64,000 nt of DNA from Saccharospirillum mangrovi (GCF_003367315.1 NZ_CP031415.1:1300001-1364000); one strand, 5' to 3'. Positions 1-8,829 are shown, numbered from the stretch's first letter. Notes: generated by a model from the sequence alone, not told the origin. Program-made: numbers and translations.

Positions 1-28
1 TTATTGAATAGGAATGAGGTTGTGGTTG

Positions 29-724
29 TCAGTGCGATGGGGCGAAAGCCAGGGCCGATTCGCTTTGGCAACTGCAAATGGCCGGCGCTTGTTGAATCAG
101 TTCGTCGTCGCTGACGGCGTGAACCATAAAGAGCGCAAAGTCGGTGCGTCGGGTGCGATTGCTGGACAGGGCGGCGTCACCAACGTGTTGCGACCAGATC
201 GGCAAACCTTCGCTGGGGCCTTCATCCAGATCGCTGCCACGGACAACAGTCCAGCGGCGGTCGCTGTTGAAAATCAAATTGGTGGCGCGAACCTGATCGT
301 CCAGCTCGGCTACCCGCAACCAGCGCGCTACCCTACCGAACACCGCAACGATGGCTTTCAGTTTCCAGCTGTAGCGATCTTGCCCATCCCGGCTGATGTG
401 CCAGCCGCACGAAAAAATCAGTCGCGCGTCGCGGGGTGCCTGTTCCAAAACCGCTGTTGCGGTTCCTGAGGCGTAACGTTCCATGCCCCAGGGCACCAGA
501 ACGGTTAATACGGCATCGCAGCCAGCGCTGGCGCGGCGAATGGTGTCGGCGTCGTCGGTCGGTGCGCCATGCAATTGAATGCGACCAACAAAGCGCGCCA
601 GCTTGGGCAGGCTTTGTTCGCGGCAAACGGCGGAGACGTCGTAGCCGGCTGCCAGGGCGTGTTCGATCATGTATTGGCCGAGCTTTCCTGAAGCGCCAAC
701 AATGCAGATTTTTTTAGGTTTCAT
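29..724 (-). CDS. NAD(P)-binding oxidoreductase, NmrA/atypical SDR type
   Basis: 231 residues. The N-terminus has a Rossmann dinucleotide motif, GASGKLG, at about residues 10-16 after a short beta strand (KKICIV), as in NmrA-like and atypical short-chain dehydrogenases. It lacks a clear classical SDR YxxxK pair, so a redox-sensing or quinone/flavin reductase role is as likely as dehydrogenation of a defined substrate. It is transcribed divergently from a LysR regulator whose start lies about 115 bases away, an arrangement in which the regulator usually controls the divergent gene. The family is clear, the substrate is unknown. Confidence 0.75.
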   Translation of the reverse strand: MKPKKICIVGASGKLGQYMIEHALAAGYDVSAVCREQSLPKLARFVGRIQLHGAPTDDADTIRRASAGCDAVLTVLVPWGMERYASGTATAVLEQAPRDARLIFSCGWHISRDGQDRYSWKLKAIVAVFGRVARWLRVAELDDQVRATNLIFNSDRRWTVVRGSDLDEGPSEGLPIWSQHVGDAALSSNRTRRTDFALFMVHAVSDDELIQQAPAICSCQSESALAFAPSH

Positions 725-808
725 GGGTCAATAGCTCCGATAAGTAAGGTTGAAATCAGTGTACGGGGCATTGGTGAGGCGTTACATTGCCCAAATCGGC
801 CTGGCATC

Positions 809-824
809 TATGCAAATATGCATA
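809..824. promoter_or_regulatory. Inverted repeat TATGCA-N4-TGCATA, probable LysR operator
   Basis: Perfect 6-4-6 dyad in the divergent region between the NmrA-like gene and the LysR gene, ending four bases before the AAGGAG ribosome binding site of the regulator. LysR proteins bind dyads of this kind and often autoregulate. The function is inferred from position. Confidence 0.45.
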
Positions 825-840
825 CCTTAAGGAGTCTGTT

Positions 841-1758
841 TTGGATTGGACCGCCATCAATTTCGATTGGAATCGGGCGCGCGCTTTTCTGGTGACCGCA
901 GAAGAAGGTTCGTTTTCCGCCGGCGCCCGTGCCTTGGGGCTGGCGCAGCCAACGTTGGGGCGTCAGGTGTCGGCATTGGAGATGGAGTTGGGCGTTACGT
1001 TGTTTGAGCGTGTCGGGCAGGGGTTGGTGCTGACCGCCGCCGGCCGCCAATTGAAACAACACGTGCAGATGATGGCCGAAGCGGCCGGCCGTTTTTCGTT
1101 GTCGGCGACCGGGCAGGCCACTCAGTTGGATGGCACCGTGACCATCGCCGCCAGTGAACTGGAAGCGGTGTTTTTGTTGCCCTCGGTGATCAGCCGCATT
1201 CGCCAGCGTTGGCCGGGTATCCATCTGGATGTGCAGGTATCGCATTCGGTGGCCGATCTGAAACGCCGCGAAGCCGACATTGCGCTGCGTTCGTTTCGTC
1301 CCACCGAGCCCGATCTCATTGCCCGAAAGCTCTACGAAGAGCCCATCTGGCTATACGGAACGCCGCAATATTTATCGACGTTCGGTCAGTTGGAACGGCT
1401 GGAGGATTTGCGCGATGTCCAGGTGATTGGGTTTGAACAAAGCAACCAATTGGAAGAATTTCTCAAGCCCCGAGGCTGGCCCATCGGTCAGGACAACGTT
1501 CGCATTACATCGCTATCGCAAATGCTGCATTGGCAACTGGTGCGACTGCACCAGGGACTTGGTTTTTTTCCGCAGCGCATTGGCGATACTGAGCCGGCGT
1601 TTCAACGCGCCTTTGAGCATCTGGGGCCACCATTACAGTTGCCATTGTGGTTGGTGAGCCATCGTGAATTGCGCACCAGCCAACGGGTAAGGGTGGTGTA
1701 TGATGCCCTGGCAGAAGCCCTCGCCGACACCGGTGAAGTGTCATCGGCGCATTGGTAA
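841..1758 (+). CDS. LysR-family transcriptional regulator
   Basis: 305 residues from a TTG start. The N-terminal winged helix-turn-helix is clear (FSAGARALGLAQPTLGRQVS, then LEMELGVTLFER) and is followed by a periplasmic-binding-protein-like effector domain. I chose TTG at 841 because AAGGAG at 829-834 sits six bases upstream. A longer frame from TTG at 787 has no ribosome binding site and would run through the dyad at 809-824. It probably controls the divergent NmrA-like gene and itself; the inducer is unknown. The MOSC gene follows on the same strand 51 bases later with its own ribosome binding site. Confidence 0.9.
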   Translation: MDWTAINFDWNRARAFLVTAEEGSFSAGARALGLAQPTLGRQVSALEMELGVTLFERVGQGLVLTAAGRQLKQHVQMMAEAAGRFSLSATGQATQLDGTVTIAASELEAVFLLPSVISRIRQRWPGIHLDVQVSHSVADLKRREADIALRSFRPTEPDLIARKLYEEPIWLYGTPQYLSTFGQLERLEDLRDVQVIGFEQSNQLEEFLKPRGWPIGQDNVRITSLSQMLHWQLVRLHQGLGFFPQRIGDTEPAFQRAFEHLGPPLQLPLWLVSHRELRTSQRVRVVYDALAEALADTGEVSSAHW

Positions 1759-1809
1759 GCTGAGCTGGAATAGGCGCCTGGGCAAGTCTATCCACACAGG
1801 GAGATAAGT

Positions 1810-2346
1810 ATGAATGTTGTCGCGTTAAGCAAAGACGATCAGCATCGTTTTTCCAAAGTGCCAGCCGAGCAACTGACGTTTCGGGCCGGCTATGGCATTG
1901 AAGGCGATACGCACGCTGGTACCACTGTGCAGCACCGCTCTCGGGTCAAGGTCGATCCGACTCAACCTAACTTGCGGCAAGTGCATTTGATCGCCGCAGA
2001 AACGCTGGAAGAACTGCGTGCCGACGGTTTCGATGTTCAGGCCGCCACGCTGGGTGAAAACGTGCTTACGCTGGGCGTTGATTTATTGTCGTTACCAACC
2101 GACACGGTGTTGCAATTGGGCGACAGCGTTCAACTGCGCATCACCGGTTTGCGTAACCCTTGTGCGCAACTGGATCACTATCAAAAAGGTCTCACCGCCG
2201 CGTTATTGGACCGCGATGCCGATGGAAAACTGATTCGCAAAGCCGGTGTGATGGCTGTGGTGGAAGCCGGCGGTACGGTGCAGACCGGCGACGTTATTGC
2301 GGTGCAATTGCCGACGCAACCGCATCGTTCTCTGGAGCCGGTCTGA
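1810..2346 (+). CDS. MOSC-domain protein
   Basis: 178 residues, the usual size of stand-alone bacterial MOSC (molybdenum cofactor sulfurase C-terminal) proteins. Visible are the GDTHAG segment at residues 32-37 and the conserved cysteine of the family, C118 in RNPCAQLDHYQ, thought to carry or transfer sulfur or bind the molybdenum cofactor. YiiM/YuaD-type members act with molybdoenzymes that reduce N-hydroxylated compounds; the partner here is not visible. AGGGAG at 1797-1802 fixes the ATG. The thiopurine methyltransferase gene starts two bases after its stop, so the two are probably cotranscribed. Confidence 0.85.
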   Translation: MNVVALSKDDQHRFSKVPAEQLTFRAGYGIEGDTHAGTTVQHRSRVKVDPTQPNLRQVHLIAAETLEELRADGFDVQAATLGENVLTLGVDLLSLPTDTVLQLGDSVQLRITGLRNPCAQLDHYQKGLTAALLDRDADGKLIRKAGVMAVVEAGGTVQTGDVIAVQLPTQPHRSLEPV

Positions 2347-2348
2347 AC

Positions 2349-2996
2349 ATGGAAGCCTCGTTCTGGCACGACCGCTGGCAAAGCAATCGCATCGCCTTTC
2401 ATCTGGACGAAGCCAACCCGCTGCTGGTGCATTATTTCAGCCATTTGCAACAACCGCTTGGGTGTCGCGTCTTTGTGCCCTTGTGTGGCAAAACGCGCGA
2501 CATCGGCTGGTTGCTGACACAAGGATATCGCGTCGTCGGTGCTGAATTGGTGGAATCGGCCATCGTGCAATTATTTGCCGATTTGGGCGTTGAACCCGAG
2601 GTGGTTGAGCACGGACCACTGAAGCATTTTCACGCCCGGGATGTGGATATTTGGGTGGGCGACGTTCTGGAATTAACGCCGGCGCTGCTGGGTGAAGTCG
2701 ATGCCGTTTACGACCGGGCGGCCCTGGTGGCGCTGCCCGAACACATGCGCGCCGGCTACGCACACCAACTGATGACATTGGCGCCTGCCGTGCCGCAATT
2801 ATTGATCAGCTACGTTTACGATCAGGACCAAGTGCCGGGACCGCCGTTCTCGGTCAGCGACAGCGAAGTCCTGCGCCATTATGACGCCGCCTATCAATGC
2901 CTCGCGTTAGCCCGGCACGACGTGAACGGCGGTTTAAGAGGCCAGGTGCCAGCGGAAGAAGTGCTTTGGTTGCTGCGACCCGAAGCCAATATCTAA
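2349..2996 (+). CDS. tpm: Thiopurine S-methyltransferase
   Basis: 215 residues, typical of bacterial Tpm (about 218). The N-terminus FWHDRWQSNRIAFH is the family signature, followed by the SAM-binding motif PLCGKTRDIGWL at about residues 44-55 and an acidic end of the second strand (GAELVE). Bacterial members methylate thiopurines and, in several species, oxyanions of selenium and tellurium. A longer reading frame starts at 2160 inside the MOSC gene, but the family N-terminus begins at ATG 2349, next to the MOSC stop, which suggests translational coupling. Confidence 0.92.
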   Translation: MEASFWHDRWQSNRIAFHLDEANPLLVHYFSHLQQPLGCRVFVPLCGKTRDIGWLLTQGYRVVGAELVESAIVQLFADLGVEPEVVEHGPLKHFHARDVDIWVGDVLELTPALLGEVDAVYDRAALVALPEHMRAGYAHQLMTLAPAVPQLLISYVYDQDQVPGPPFSVSDSEVLRHYDAAYQCLALARHDVNGGLRGQVPAEEVLWLLRPEANI

Positions 2997-3030
2997 CTGC
3001 GGGAATTAACCTTTCATTGGAGCTGAAACC

Positions 3031-3423
3031 ATGATCAAAGGCAGTTGTCATTGCGGCGCCGTCAGCTGGACATTCGACAAACGACCGGAAACCGTCACGG
3101 CTTGCAATTGCACCTTGTGTCGCCGTTACGGTGGGCTTTGGGCCTACGACTATGAAAACGAAGCCATTACTCTCAGCGGACCGACATCCGTCTACGTTCG
3201 AGGTGATCGGGAAATCGGTTTTCATTTTTGCAAAGAATGCGGTTGCGTTTGTTATTGGCGCGGCATAGAAGCTCCGGCTGACGGCCGCCGCCGTGTTGCC
3301 GTAAATATGAGGTTAACTGAACCAGAAGCCATTGCAGATATTCCGGTCAAACATTTTGATGGCCTGGATAAATTTGAACCCATGCCTTTCGATGGCCGGT
3401 GTGTGCGGGACCATTGGTTTTAA
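3031..3423 (+). CDS. GFA-family (CENP-V/Gfa) zinc protein
   Basis: 130 residues with the cysteine pattern of the glutathione-dependent formaldehyde-activating family: SCHCG near residue 6, CNCTLCRRYG around residues 25-33 and FCKECGC around residues 67-73, which together bind two zinc ions. Gfa itself was proposed to speed conjugation of formaldehyde with glutathione, but most short family members have no proven reaction. It has its own ribosome binding site (GGAG) and lies in a run of same-strand small genes. Confidence 0.85.
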   Translation: MIKGSCHCGAVSWTFDKRPETVTACNCTLCRRYGGLWAYDYENEAITLSGPTSVYVRGDREIGFHFCKECGCVCYWRGIEAPADGRRRVAVNMRLTEPEAIADIPVKHFDGLDKFEPMPFDGRCVRDHWF

Positions 3424-3447
3424 ACCTGTTTTAAAAGGACAGTATCC

Positions 3448-3651
3448 ATGCCTTACGTCAATATCAAAATTACGCGCGAAGGCGCAACCGCCGAACAAAA
3501 ACGTGAGTTGATTTCTGGCGTCACCGATTTGTTGCAGCGGGTCTTGAATAAGAACCCACAAACCACAGTAGTAACCATAGACGAAGTGGATACCGACAAT
3601 TGGGGTATCGGCGGTGAGTCGGTCACCGAACGACGTAAAAACGGTTTGTAA
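3448..3651 (+). CDS. 4-oxalocrotonate tautomerase-family enzyme
   Basis: 67 residues, the size of a 4-OT subunit. The sequence begins MPYVNIKITREG, so removal of Met exposes the catalytic N-terminal proline. The C-terminal half (NWGIGGESVTERR) matches the family's loop and short hairpin. Enzymes of this family are small oligomers that tautomerise or dehalogenate unsaturated acids. No aromatic-degradation genes are nearby, so the substrate is unknown. AAAAGGAC precedes the ATG. The next gene starts three bases after this stop. Confidence 0.88.
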   Translation: MPYVNIKITREGATAEQKRELISGVTDLLQRVLNKNPQTTVVTIDEVDTDNWGIGGESVTERRKNGL

Positions 3652-3654
3652 TTC

Positions 3655-4152
3655 GTGCCCGAATTAAAGGCGGTATTTCAGCACTATTTGCAACAATTGA
3701 ACGGGTTGCTGCAACGCATTCCAGACGATTGTTTTGGGGCATCTTTGGCGCCCGATATGCTCAATCTGGCTGAACAGGTTCGTACTGCCATTCAGTTCAG
3801 TCTGCGGGTCTATTGTCCGTTGGTGCGGCAGACGTTGCCCGACTTCGAAGCGGCCGCTCTTTCCCGAGCCGAGTTGCAGCATCAACTGGATAAAACCCAG
3901 GCTTTTCTGGCGCAGTTGCCGGATTGGCAAATTGCCGATGAGTCGCATCGCATTCGAGAACGTGCCGGGTTTGCGGATCTGGAATTGTCCGAAACAGAAT
4001 TTGTCCACCTTTATGGGCTGCCCAATTTTTATTTTCATCTGAGCATGGTCTACGCCATTGCCAGGTCGCAGGGTGTGCCGTTAAGCAAAGGCGATTTTGA
4101 TGGCTGGCACCGTTATCCCGATGGGTTCAGTTTCGTCGGGTCGGAACGGTAA
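3655..4152 (+). CDS. DUF1993-family protein
   Basis: 165 residues from a GTG directly behind the tautomerase stop, suggesting coupled translation. It matches the DUF1993 pattern: an N-terminal helix (FQHYLQQLNGLLQRI), a central acidic helical part, and the conserved C-terminal NFYFHLSMVYAIARSQGVPLSK with GDFDG. The family resembles DinB-like four-helix bundles and is of unknown function. No signal peptide or membrane segment is visible. Confidence 0.8.
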   Translation: MPELKAVFQHYLQQLNGLLQRIPDDCFGASLAPDMLNLAEQVRTAIQFSLRVYCPLVRQTLPDFEAAALSRAELQHQLDKTQAFLAQLPDWQIADESHRIRERAGFADLELSETEFVHLYGLPNFYFHLSMVYAIARSQGVPLSKGDFDGWHRYPDGFSFVGSER

Positions 4153-4201
4153 ATGTTGTTATAAATGATCAATAAAAACTGCGTTAATTAGGAGAAAAAC
4201 G

Positions 4202-4558
4202 ATGTTGTTAGTAGCCAATATTCTGGTGGCTTTGGTTGCCCTGTTGCATGCCTATTTTCTGCTCCTGGAAATGTTTCTCTGGGATAAACCAGCGGGTATG
4301 AAAGCGTTTAATTTAACCGCTGAACAGGCGGCAACCACTAAGGTGATGGCGGCGAACCAGGGTTTGTACAACGGCTTTTTGGTGGCGGGCCTGGTCTGGG
4401 GTTTGTTGTTAGGCGATGCCGGCTTTGCCGTCAAAGTATTCTTTTTGGCGTGCGTCGTTGTTGCCGGTGTGTTTGGCGCAGCAACTGTCAGTCGGAAGGT
4501 TCTTTGGGTACAGGCCGCGCCGGCAGCTTTGGCGTTATTGGCGCTGGTCTTTGCCTGA
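4202..4558 (+). CDS. DUF1304 small membrane protein
   Basis: 118 residues with four hydrophobic segments (about residues 4-25, 55-73, 77-94 and 98-117). The first carries the family motif HAYFLLLEMFLW, and NQGLYNGFLV follows near residue 53, both typical of DUF1304 inner-membrane proteins. No biochemical role is known. AGGAG lies seven bases before the ATG. The hydrolase gene begins 14 bases downstream. Confidence 0.85.
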   Translation: MLLVANILVALVALLHAYFLLLEMFLWDKPAGMKAFNLTAEQAATTKVMAANQGLYNGFLVAGLVWGLLLGDAGFAVKVFFLACVVVAGVFGAATVSRKVLWVQAAPAALALLALVFA

Positions 4559-4572
4559 TAAGGAAGCCTACG

Positions 4573-5592
4573 ATGGGACGGATGCGTCAACTCGGCTTGA
4601 GTCTTTGTCTTTTGGGACTGGCCGTTATGGCCCGTGCCGATACCACAGATGCGACACACTTGAACGCGGCATTGGATCATTTCGGTTTTTCAGAAGTGAC
4701 GATTGATGTGGCAGGGGACGATGTCACCTACTACATCAACCGAAACTCCGGGAAAGCCAAACACCTGGTGCTGTTTATTCAAGGGACGGATCCGTTCCCG
4801 ATCTTCTTTTATCAATCCACAGCAAACGGGCTGCGGTTTATTAAATCGTTTCCCGACGACGACCAGCGGTTAAACGATGACTACCGCTATGCCGTGGTGG
4901 CAAAACCCGGCTTGAGTGGCATTCGGGAGTGGGGACATTTTGAAGTGCCGGACGAATACCAGCGGGCTAATTACCGGCAACGGCGCATTCGGGACATCGT
5001 TCAGGTGATCGCTCACATTCAGCAACATGAGTTGGAGCCGGGTGGTCAGATCATTGTTTACGGCCATTCGGAAGGTGCACAAATTGCGGCCAGTCTGGCG
5101 CGCAATAACGATCAGATTACTCACTTGGGATTCTGGTCCGGTAATGTGCTGAACAATTTCTATGAGTTTGCGCTGTTTGAACGCCTGGCGGCGTTGCAAG
5201 GCCAGCAAAGCGACGCTGACGCGCATCAACACATTATGGAATTGCTGGACTGGTATCGGTCCATCCTGGCGGACCCGGAGTCTACAGAGCTTGACGACTG
5301 GGGTTACACCAATCGCCGCTGGTCGTCTTACCGTCATGCTCCCAGTGAAGATTTATTGGCGTTGGACATTCCCATTTACGCACAGTTTGCTACCGAAGAT
5401 GAAAGCACGCCGATTGAGACGGCGTACTTATTGCCGGTGCAGTTTTTATCGGCAGGTAAAACCAATCTGGATTTTCACGTCTGTCTGGGCTGCGATCACA
5501 GTTACGTCGAACCCTTAGCCGAAGGTTCCATTGATCATTGGCCGGCGGTGTTCGACGATTTCATGCACTGGACACAAAGCCAACCTCAGTGA
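4573..5592 (+). CDS. Secreted alpha/beta hydrolase
   Basis: 339 residues from ATG 4573, preceded by AAGGAAG. A signal peptide is visible (positive start, LGLSLCLLGLAVMARA, cleavage near residue 22). The nucleophile elbow is YGHSEGA, and a plausible Asp (FATEDEST) and His (CDHSY) follow in the right order for a catalytic triad. This indicates an exported esterase or peptidase-like hydrolase of the alpha/beta fold; the substrate cannot be read from the sequence. A longer upstream frame into the DUF1304 gene would remove the signal peptide from the N-terminus and is rejected. Confidence 0.78.
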   Translation: MGRMRQLGLSLCLLGLAVMARADTTDATHLNAALDHFGFSEVTIDVAGDDVTYYINRNSGKAKHLVLFIQGTDPFPIFFYQSTANGLRFIKSFPDDDQRLNDDYRYAVVAKPGLSGIREWGHFEVPDEYQRANYRQRRIRDIVQVIAHIQQHELEPGGQIIVYGHSEGAQIAASLARNNDQITHLGFWSGNVLNNFYEFALFERLAALQGQQSDADAHQHIMELLDWYRSILADPESTELDDWGYTNRRWSSYRHAPSEDLLALDIPIYAQFATEDESTPIETAYLLPVQFLSAGKTNLDFHVCLGCDHSYVEPLAEGSIDHWPAVFDDFMHWTQSQPQ

Positions 5593-5608
5593 TGTAGAGC
5601 AAAATCGG

Positions 5609-6265
5609 ATGATTTCACGGTTACCGCCTTGGGTTGAATACGGAGCCTTTGCGTTGGCGCTGGTGGCTGGCTGCGTCAATGCCATTGCGGTCTTGGGTCT
5701 GGATCATCAGGCGTTGTCGCACCTCTCCGGCACGGCGACGTCTTTGGGTGCAGGTTTGGGTCGACTGCCGTGGAATCAAAGCCTGCATTTATTGCTGATA
5801 CTGGTCAGTTTCTTTTTCGGTGCGCTGGTGTCTGGCCTGTTGGCGGGTGGCGGCGCGCTGAAGCTCGGTCGCCAATACGAAACCTTGCTGGTGCTCGAAG
5901 CGTTGCTGTTGTTCGGCGCCATGGGTTTGTTCGACCACGGCTCGCACTCCGGGCAGTATTTGGCGTCCGCCGCCTGCGGCATGCAGAACGCCCTGGCGAC
6001 CACTTACAGCGGTGCCGTGGTGCGCACCACACACGTCACCGGTCTGTTTACTGACTTGGGTATCCTGCTCGGTTCCTGGTGGCGCGGTGAGCCATTTGAT
6101 CGTCGTAAATGTGTGTTGTTTATCCTGATCATCGTCGGTTTTATCAGTGGTGGCGTCGTCGGCGCCTGGTTATTTCCACGCTTCAGTTTTAACGCTCTCG
6201 CTGCGCCGGCCAGTGCCTGTTTGTTGCTGGCTGTTGTCTATCATCGTTATCGGGTTCGGCAGTGA
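5609..6265 (+). CDS. DUF1275 (YoaK-like) membrane protein
   Basis: 218 residues, highly hydrophobic, with about six to seven membrane segments. The motifs SHLSGTAT near residue 38, ACGMQNALATTYSGAVVRTTHVTG in the middle and TDLGILLG after it are the conserved core of the DUF1275 family. Function is unknown; the fold is sometimes compared with transporters. It begins 16 bases after the hydrolase stop and may be cotranscribed with it. The start is a little uncertain because no strong ribosome binding site precedes ATG 5609. Confidence 0.82.
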   Translation: MISRLPPWVEYGAFALALVAGCVNAIAVLGLDHQALSHLSGTATSLGAGLGRLPWNQSLHLLLILVSFFFGALVSGLLAGGGALKLGRQYETLLVLEALLLFGAMGLFDHGSHSGQYLASAACGMQNALATTYSGAVVRTTHVTGLFTDLGILLGSWWRGEPFDRRKCVLFILIIVGFISGGVVGAWLFPRFSFNALAAPASACLLLAVVYHRYRVRQ

Positions 6266-6385
6266 AAGTAGCAGCGGACTGGGGCCAGTTTTGCAGTACT
6301 GAACTATTGTTTCAGTCGCTGTCGAAATCACACAAACTGGTTCGACTAAGCCAAAACAAACGCCATTAAAATTCGAGGAGGCGCC

Positions 6386-6793
6386 ATGAAAATTGAAGTC
6401 AGTACGCAAGTTAACGCCACGTTGGACGCTGTTTGGCAGGCCTGGACAACGCCGGATGATATCAATCAGTGGAATGCCGCCTCGGACGATTGGTGCAACC
6501 CGCGCAGCCAGCTCGATTTACGGGTAGGTGGCCGTTTTAACTATCGCATGGAAGCGCGCGATGGCAGTGCGGGTTTTGATTTCGGAGGCACCTTTACTCA
6601 GGTCCAGGCGCCGAGATTATTGGCGTATCGCATGGGCGATGATCGGGAAGTGGAAGTGCGCTTTGTGGCCGATGCCCAAGGTGTGACCGTGACGGAAATC
6701 TTTGATGCCGAAAGCATGAATCCGCCAGAAATGCAGCGCGCAGGATGGCAGGCCATTTTGGATCGGTTTGCCCGGCACGTCGAAAATAAATAA
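6386..6793 (+). CDS. SRPBCC (AHSA1-like) domain protein
   Basis: 135 residues forming a single START/Bet v1-like domain: an N-terminal strand (KIEVSTQVNATLDAVWQAW), the WTTPDDINQWNAAS segment, a GGRFNYRMEARDG turn, and a long C-terminal helix (MQRAGWQAILDRFARHVE). Such proteins bind hydrophobic ligands in a cavity; bacterial members have few defined roles. GAGGAGG stands just upstream of the ATG. The gene ends the accessory run and is followed by a bidirectional terminator. Confidence 0.85.
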   Translation: MKIEVSTQVNATLDAVWQAWTTPDDINQWNAASDDWCNPRSQLDLRVGGRFNYRMEARDGSAGFDFGGTFTQVQAPRLLAYRMGDDREVEVRFVADAQGVTVTEIFDAESMNPPEMQRAGWQAILDRFARHVENK

Positions 6794-6801
6794 GCCGGAT
6801 T

Positions 6802-6836
6802 AAAACGGCGAGTGGTATTTTGCCACTCGCCGTTTT
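6802..6836. terminator. Bidirectional intrinsic terminator
   Basis: A perfect 14-bp stem (AAAACGGCGAGTGG and its complement) around a seven-base loop, with A and T tracts at the two ends. It sits between the stop of the SRPBCC gene and the stop of the convergent antiporter gene and can serve both. Confidence 0.85.
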
Positions 6837-6839
6837 GCA

Positions 6840-8720
6840 TTATTTGATGGCTTGATCCTGGGTTGATGACGTGGATTCGTCTTCCAATTCGCTTGGATGC
6901 AGCCGGCCTTTTAACATCTCTTCCCAGTCGCGCGTCATTTCCCGAACCTTGTCGATGTAGGGTTGGTTTTCCATCGTCGGAATGTTCGGATCCCACAGTT
7001 CGGATACTTCCACCATGGATCGGCGATCCACTTTCTCAAATTCATCGGCAATGAATTGTGCCCGCTCGCGGCTGATGCCCATGGCTTCGATGGCCGACCG
7101 ACCGATGCGAACCGAGCTGTCGTAGGTTTCACGAATAACGTCGCGGCAACCGGCGTACCAGAGGTCGTAAACGTGGAAGCGATCGAAGGCACGTGCGGTG
7201 ATGTGCACCTTGGGATAGGTCTTGTGAATGTAGCTGACCAGTTTGGTGATTTCGTCTTTGTTGTCGATGGCGACCACCACCACTTTGGCGTTTTCGATGC
7301 CGGCGGCTTTGAGCAAGTCGGGCCGCGTTGCATCGCCAAAAAAGACGCGCAAGCCAAAGGTGCGTAGCATTTCCAATTGAGTTGAACTGTAGTCGATCAC
7401 GGTGGTGGAAAAACCGACCGCGCGCATCATGCGGTTGACGATACCGCCGACGCGGCCGTGACCAAGAATTAACACATCGCCCTGTTCGGTGATTTCATCC
7501 ATGGCGCCTTCCACTTTGCTGTAGCGCGGCAACACCAGATACTCGAAGGCCAGAAACAGCAGCGGTGTCAGGATCATCGACAGACCAACAACCAGCATCA
7601 GGCGGTCGGCGATTTCGGTCGGCAACACGGCGTTGGCGACACTGAACGACAGCAATACAAAACCAAATTCACCTGCCTGAGCCAAAGCAATGGCGGTCAG
7701 GGATTTATCCGAGCCGCGAACGCGGAAAATATAAGCCAGCACGCCAAGTACGACAGCTTTGACGACGATCAGCGCCAGGGTTAAGCCAAGCAAAACGGCG
7801 AATTCATCGAACAGTAATTCGAAGTTAATGCTGGCGCCGATGGTCATAAAAAACAGGCCGAGCAACAGTGCTTTGAACGGTTGAATATCGGCTTCCAGTT
7901 CGTGGCGGTATTCGCTGTTGCCCAACACCAACCCAGCCAGGAAGGTGCCCAGCGCCGGTGACAAACCCACCAGCGACATCAACAGCGCGATGCCAATCAC
8001 TAGCAACAAAGCGGCGCCGGTAAAGAGTTCGCGCAGCCGCGCGCTGGCGACAAAACGCATCAGCGGTCGTGCTAAATAGGTACCGATCACCAATACAAAT
8101 ACAACCGCCGCTATGGTCACCAAGGCTGTTTGCCAGCCGACTAAACCGTCCACCAAACTCAGACCTTGAGCGGCTTCACCATGCGCATCGATGGCGTTGT
8201 GCGGTTCGCTTAATGCCAGCAGTGGGATCAATGCCAGCATCGGAATGACGGCGATGTCCTGGAACAACAGCACGGCAAAACTGGCTTTGCCGCCGTCGCT
8301 ATTGAGCAGCCCTTTTTCGCTGAGGGTTTGCAGCACAATGGCGGTGGACGACAGCGACAAAATTAAACCGATGGCGAGCGAGACTTGCCACGGCTGGCCT
8401 AGCGCCATGGCGATGCCCATCACCACCAAGGCGGTGACCACCACTTGCGAGCCACCCAGGCCGATCAGTTTGCGGCGCATGTCCCACAGTTGTTGCGGGT
8501 TGAGTTCCAGGCCGACCAGAAACAGCATCATCACAACGCCGAATTCGGCAACGTGCTGCACGGCCACCACATCAACACGCAGCAACACCAGCAAAGGGCT
8601 GATCAGCACACCGGCGAGCAAATAGCCAAGCACCGAGCCCAAGCCAAGGCGCGATGCAACGGGCACGGCGAACACGCCGGCGCAGAGGAATAAGAAGGCG
8701 ATGAGCAGAACGTCGGTCAC
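6840..8720 (-). CDS. CPA2-family monovalent cation:proton antiporter (KefB/KefC type)
   Basis: 626 residues. The N-terminal ~380 residues form about 12 membrane segments with the family start (RLGLGSVLGYLLAG) and the motif FLVGLELNP. A Rossmann RCK/TrkA-N domain follows (LILGHGRVGGIVNRMM, then VFFGDATRPDLL and VVVAIDNKDE), and then a charged C-terminus. The protein exchanges K+ or Na+ for protons across the inner membrane. I chose GTG at 8720 because GACGAGG stands just upstream and the family N-terminus begins there; an ATG at 8759 would add 13 unlike residues. No KefF/KefG partner gene is next to it, so glutathione gating is unproven. Confidence 0.88.
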   Translation of the reverse strand: MTDVLLIAFLFLCAGVFAVPVASRLGLGSVLGYLLAGVLISPLLVLLRVDVVAVQHVAEFGVVMMLFLVGLELNPQQLWDMRRKLIGLGGSQVVVTALVVMGIAMALGQPWQVSLAIGLILSLSSTAIVLQTLSEKGLLNSDGGKASFAVLLFQDIAVIPMLALIPLLALSEPHNAIDAHGEAAQGLSLVDGLVGWQTALVTIAAVVFVLVIGTYLARPLMRFVASARLRELFTGAALLLVIGIALLMSLVGLSPALGTFLAGLVLGNSEYRHELEADIQPFKALLLGLFFMTIGASINFELLFDEFAVLLGLTLALIVVKAVVLGVLAYIFRVRGSDKSLTAIALAQAGEFGFVLLSFSVANAVLPTEIADRLMLVVGLSMILTPLLFLAFEYLVLPRYSKVEGAMDEITEQGDVLILGHGRVGGIVNRMMRAVGFSTTVIDYSSTQLEMLRTFGLRVFFGDATRPDLLKAAGIENAKVVVVAIDNKDEITKLVSYIHKTYPKVHITARAFDRFHVYDLWYAGCRDVIRETYDSSVRIGRSAIEAMGISRERAQFIADEFEKVDRRSMVEVSELWDPNIPTMENQPYIDKVREMTRDWEEMLKGRLHPSELEDESTSSTQDQAIK

Positions 8721-8829
8721 GGTGGGCCTCGTCAATAATAGGTAGGCAGCGAATACCATCGGCCAAGCATCAAGGCTTGTCCAGTATGGCGCTGAGCGGG
8801 CAAGTCGCTCATAGTGGGGCCGGATTTTT

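Noticed and set aside
14-469. A 151-codon plus-strand frame at the window start
   Set aside because: Antisense to the NmrA-like gene, which has a Rossmann motif and a divergent regulator.
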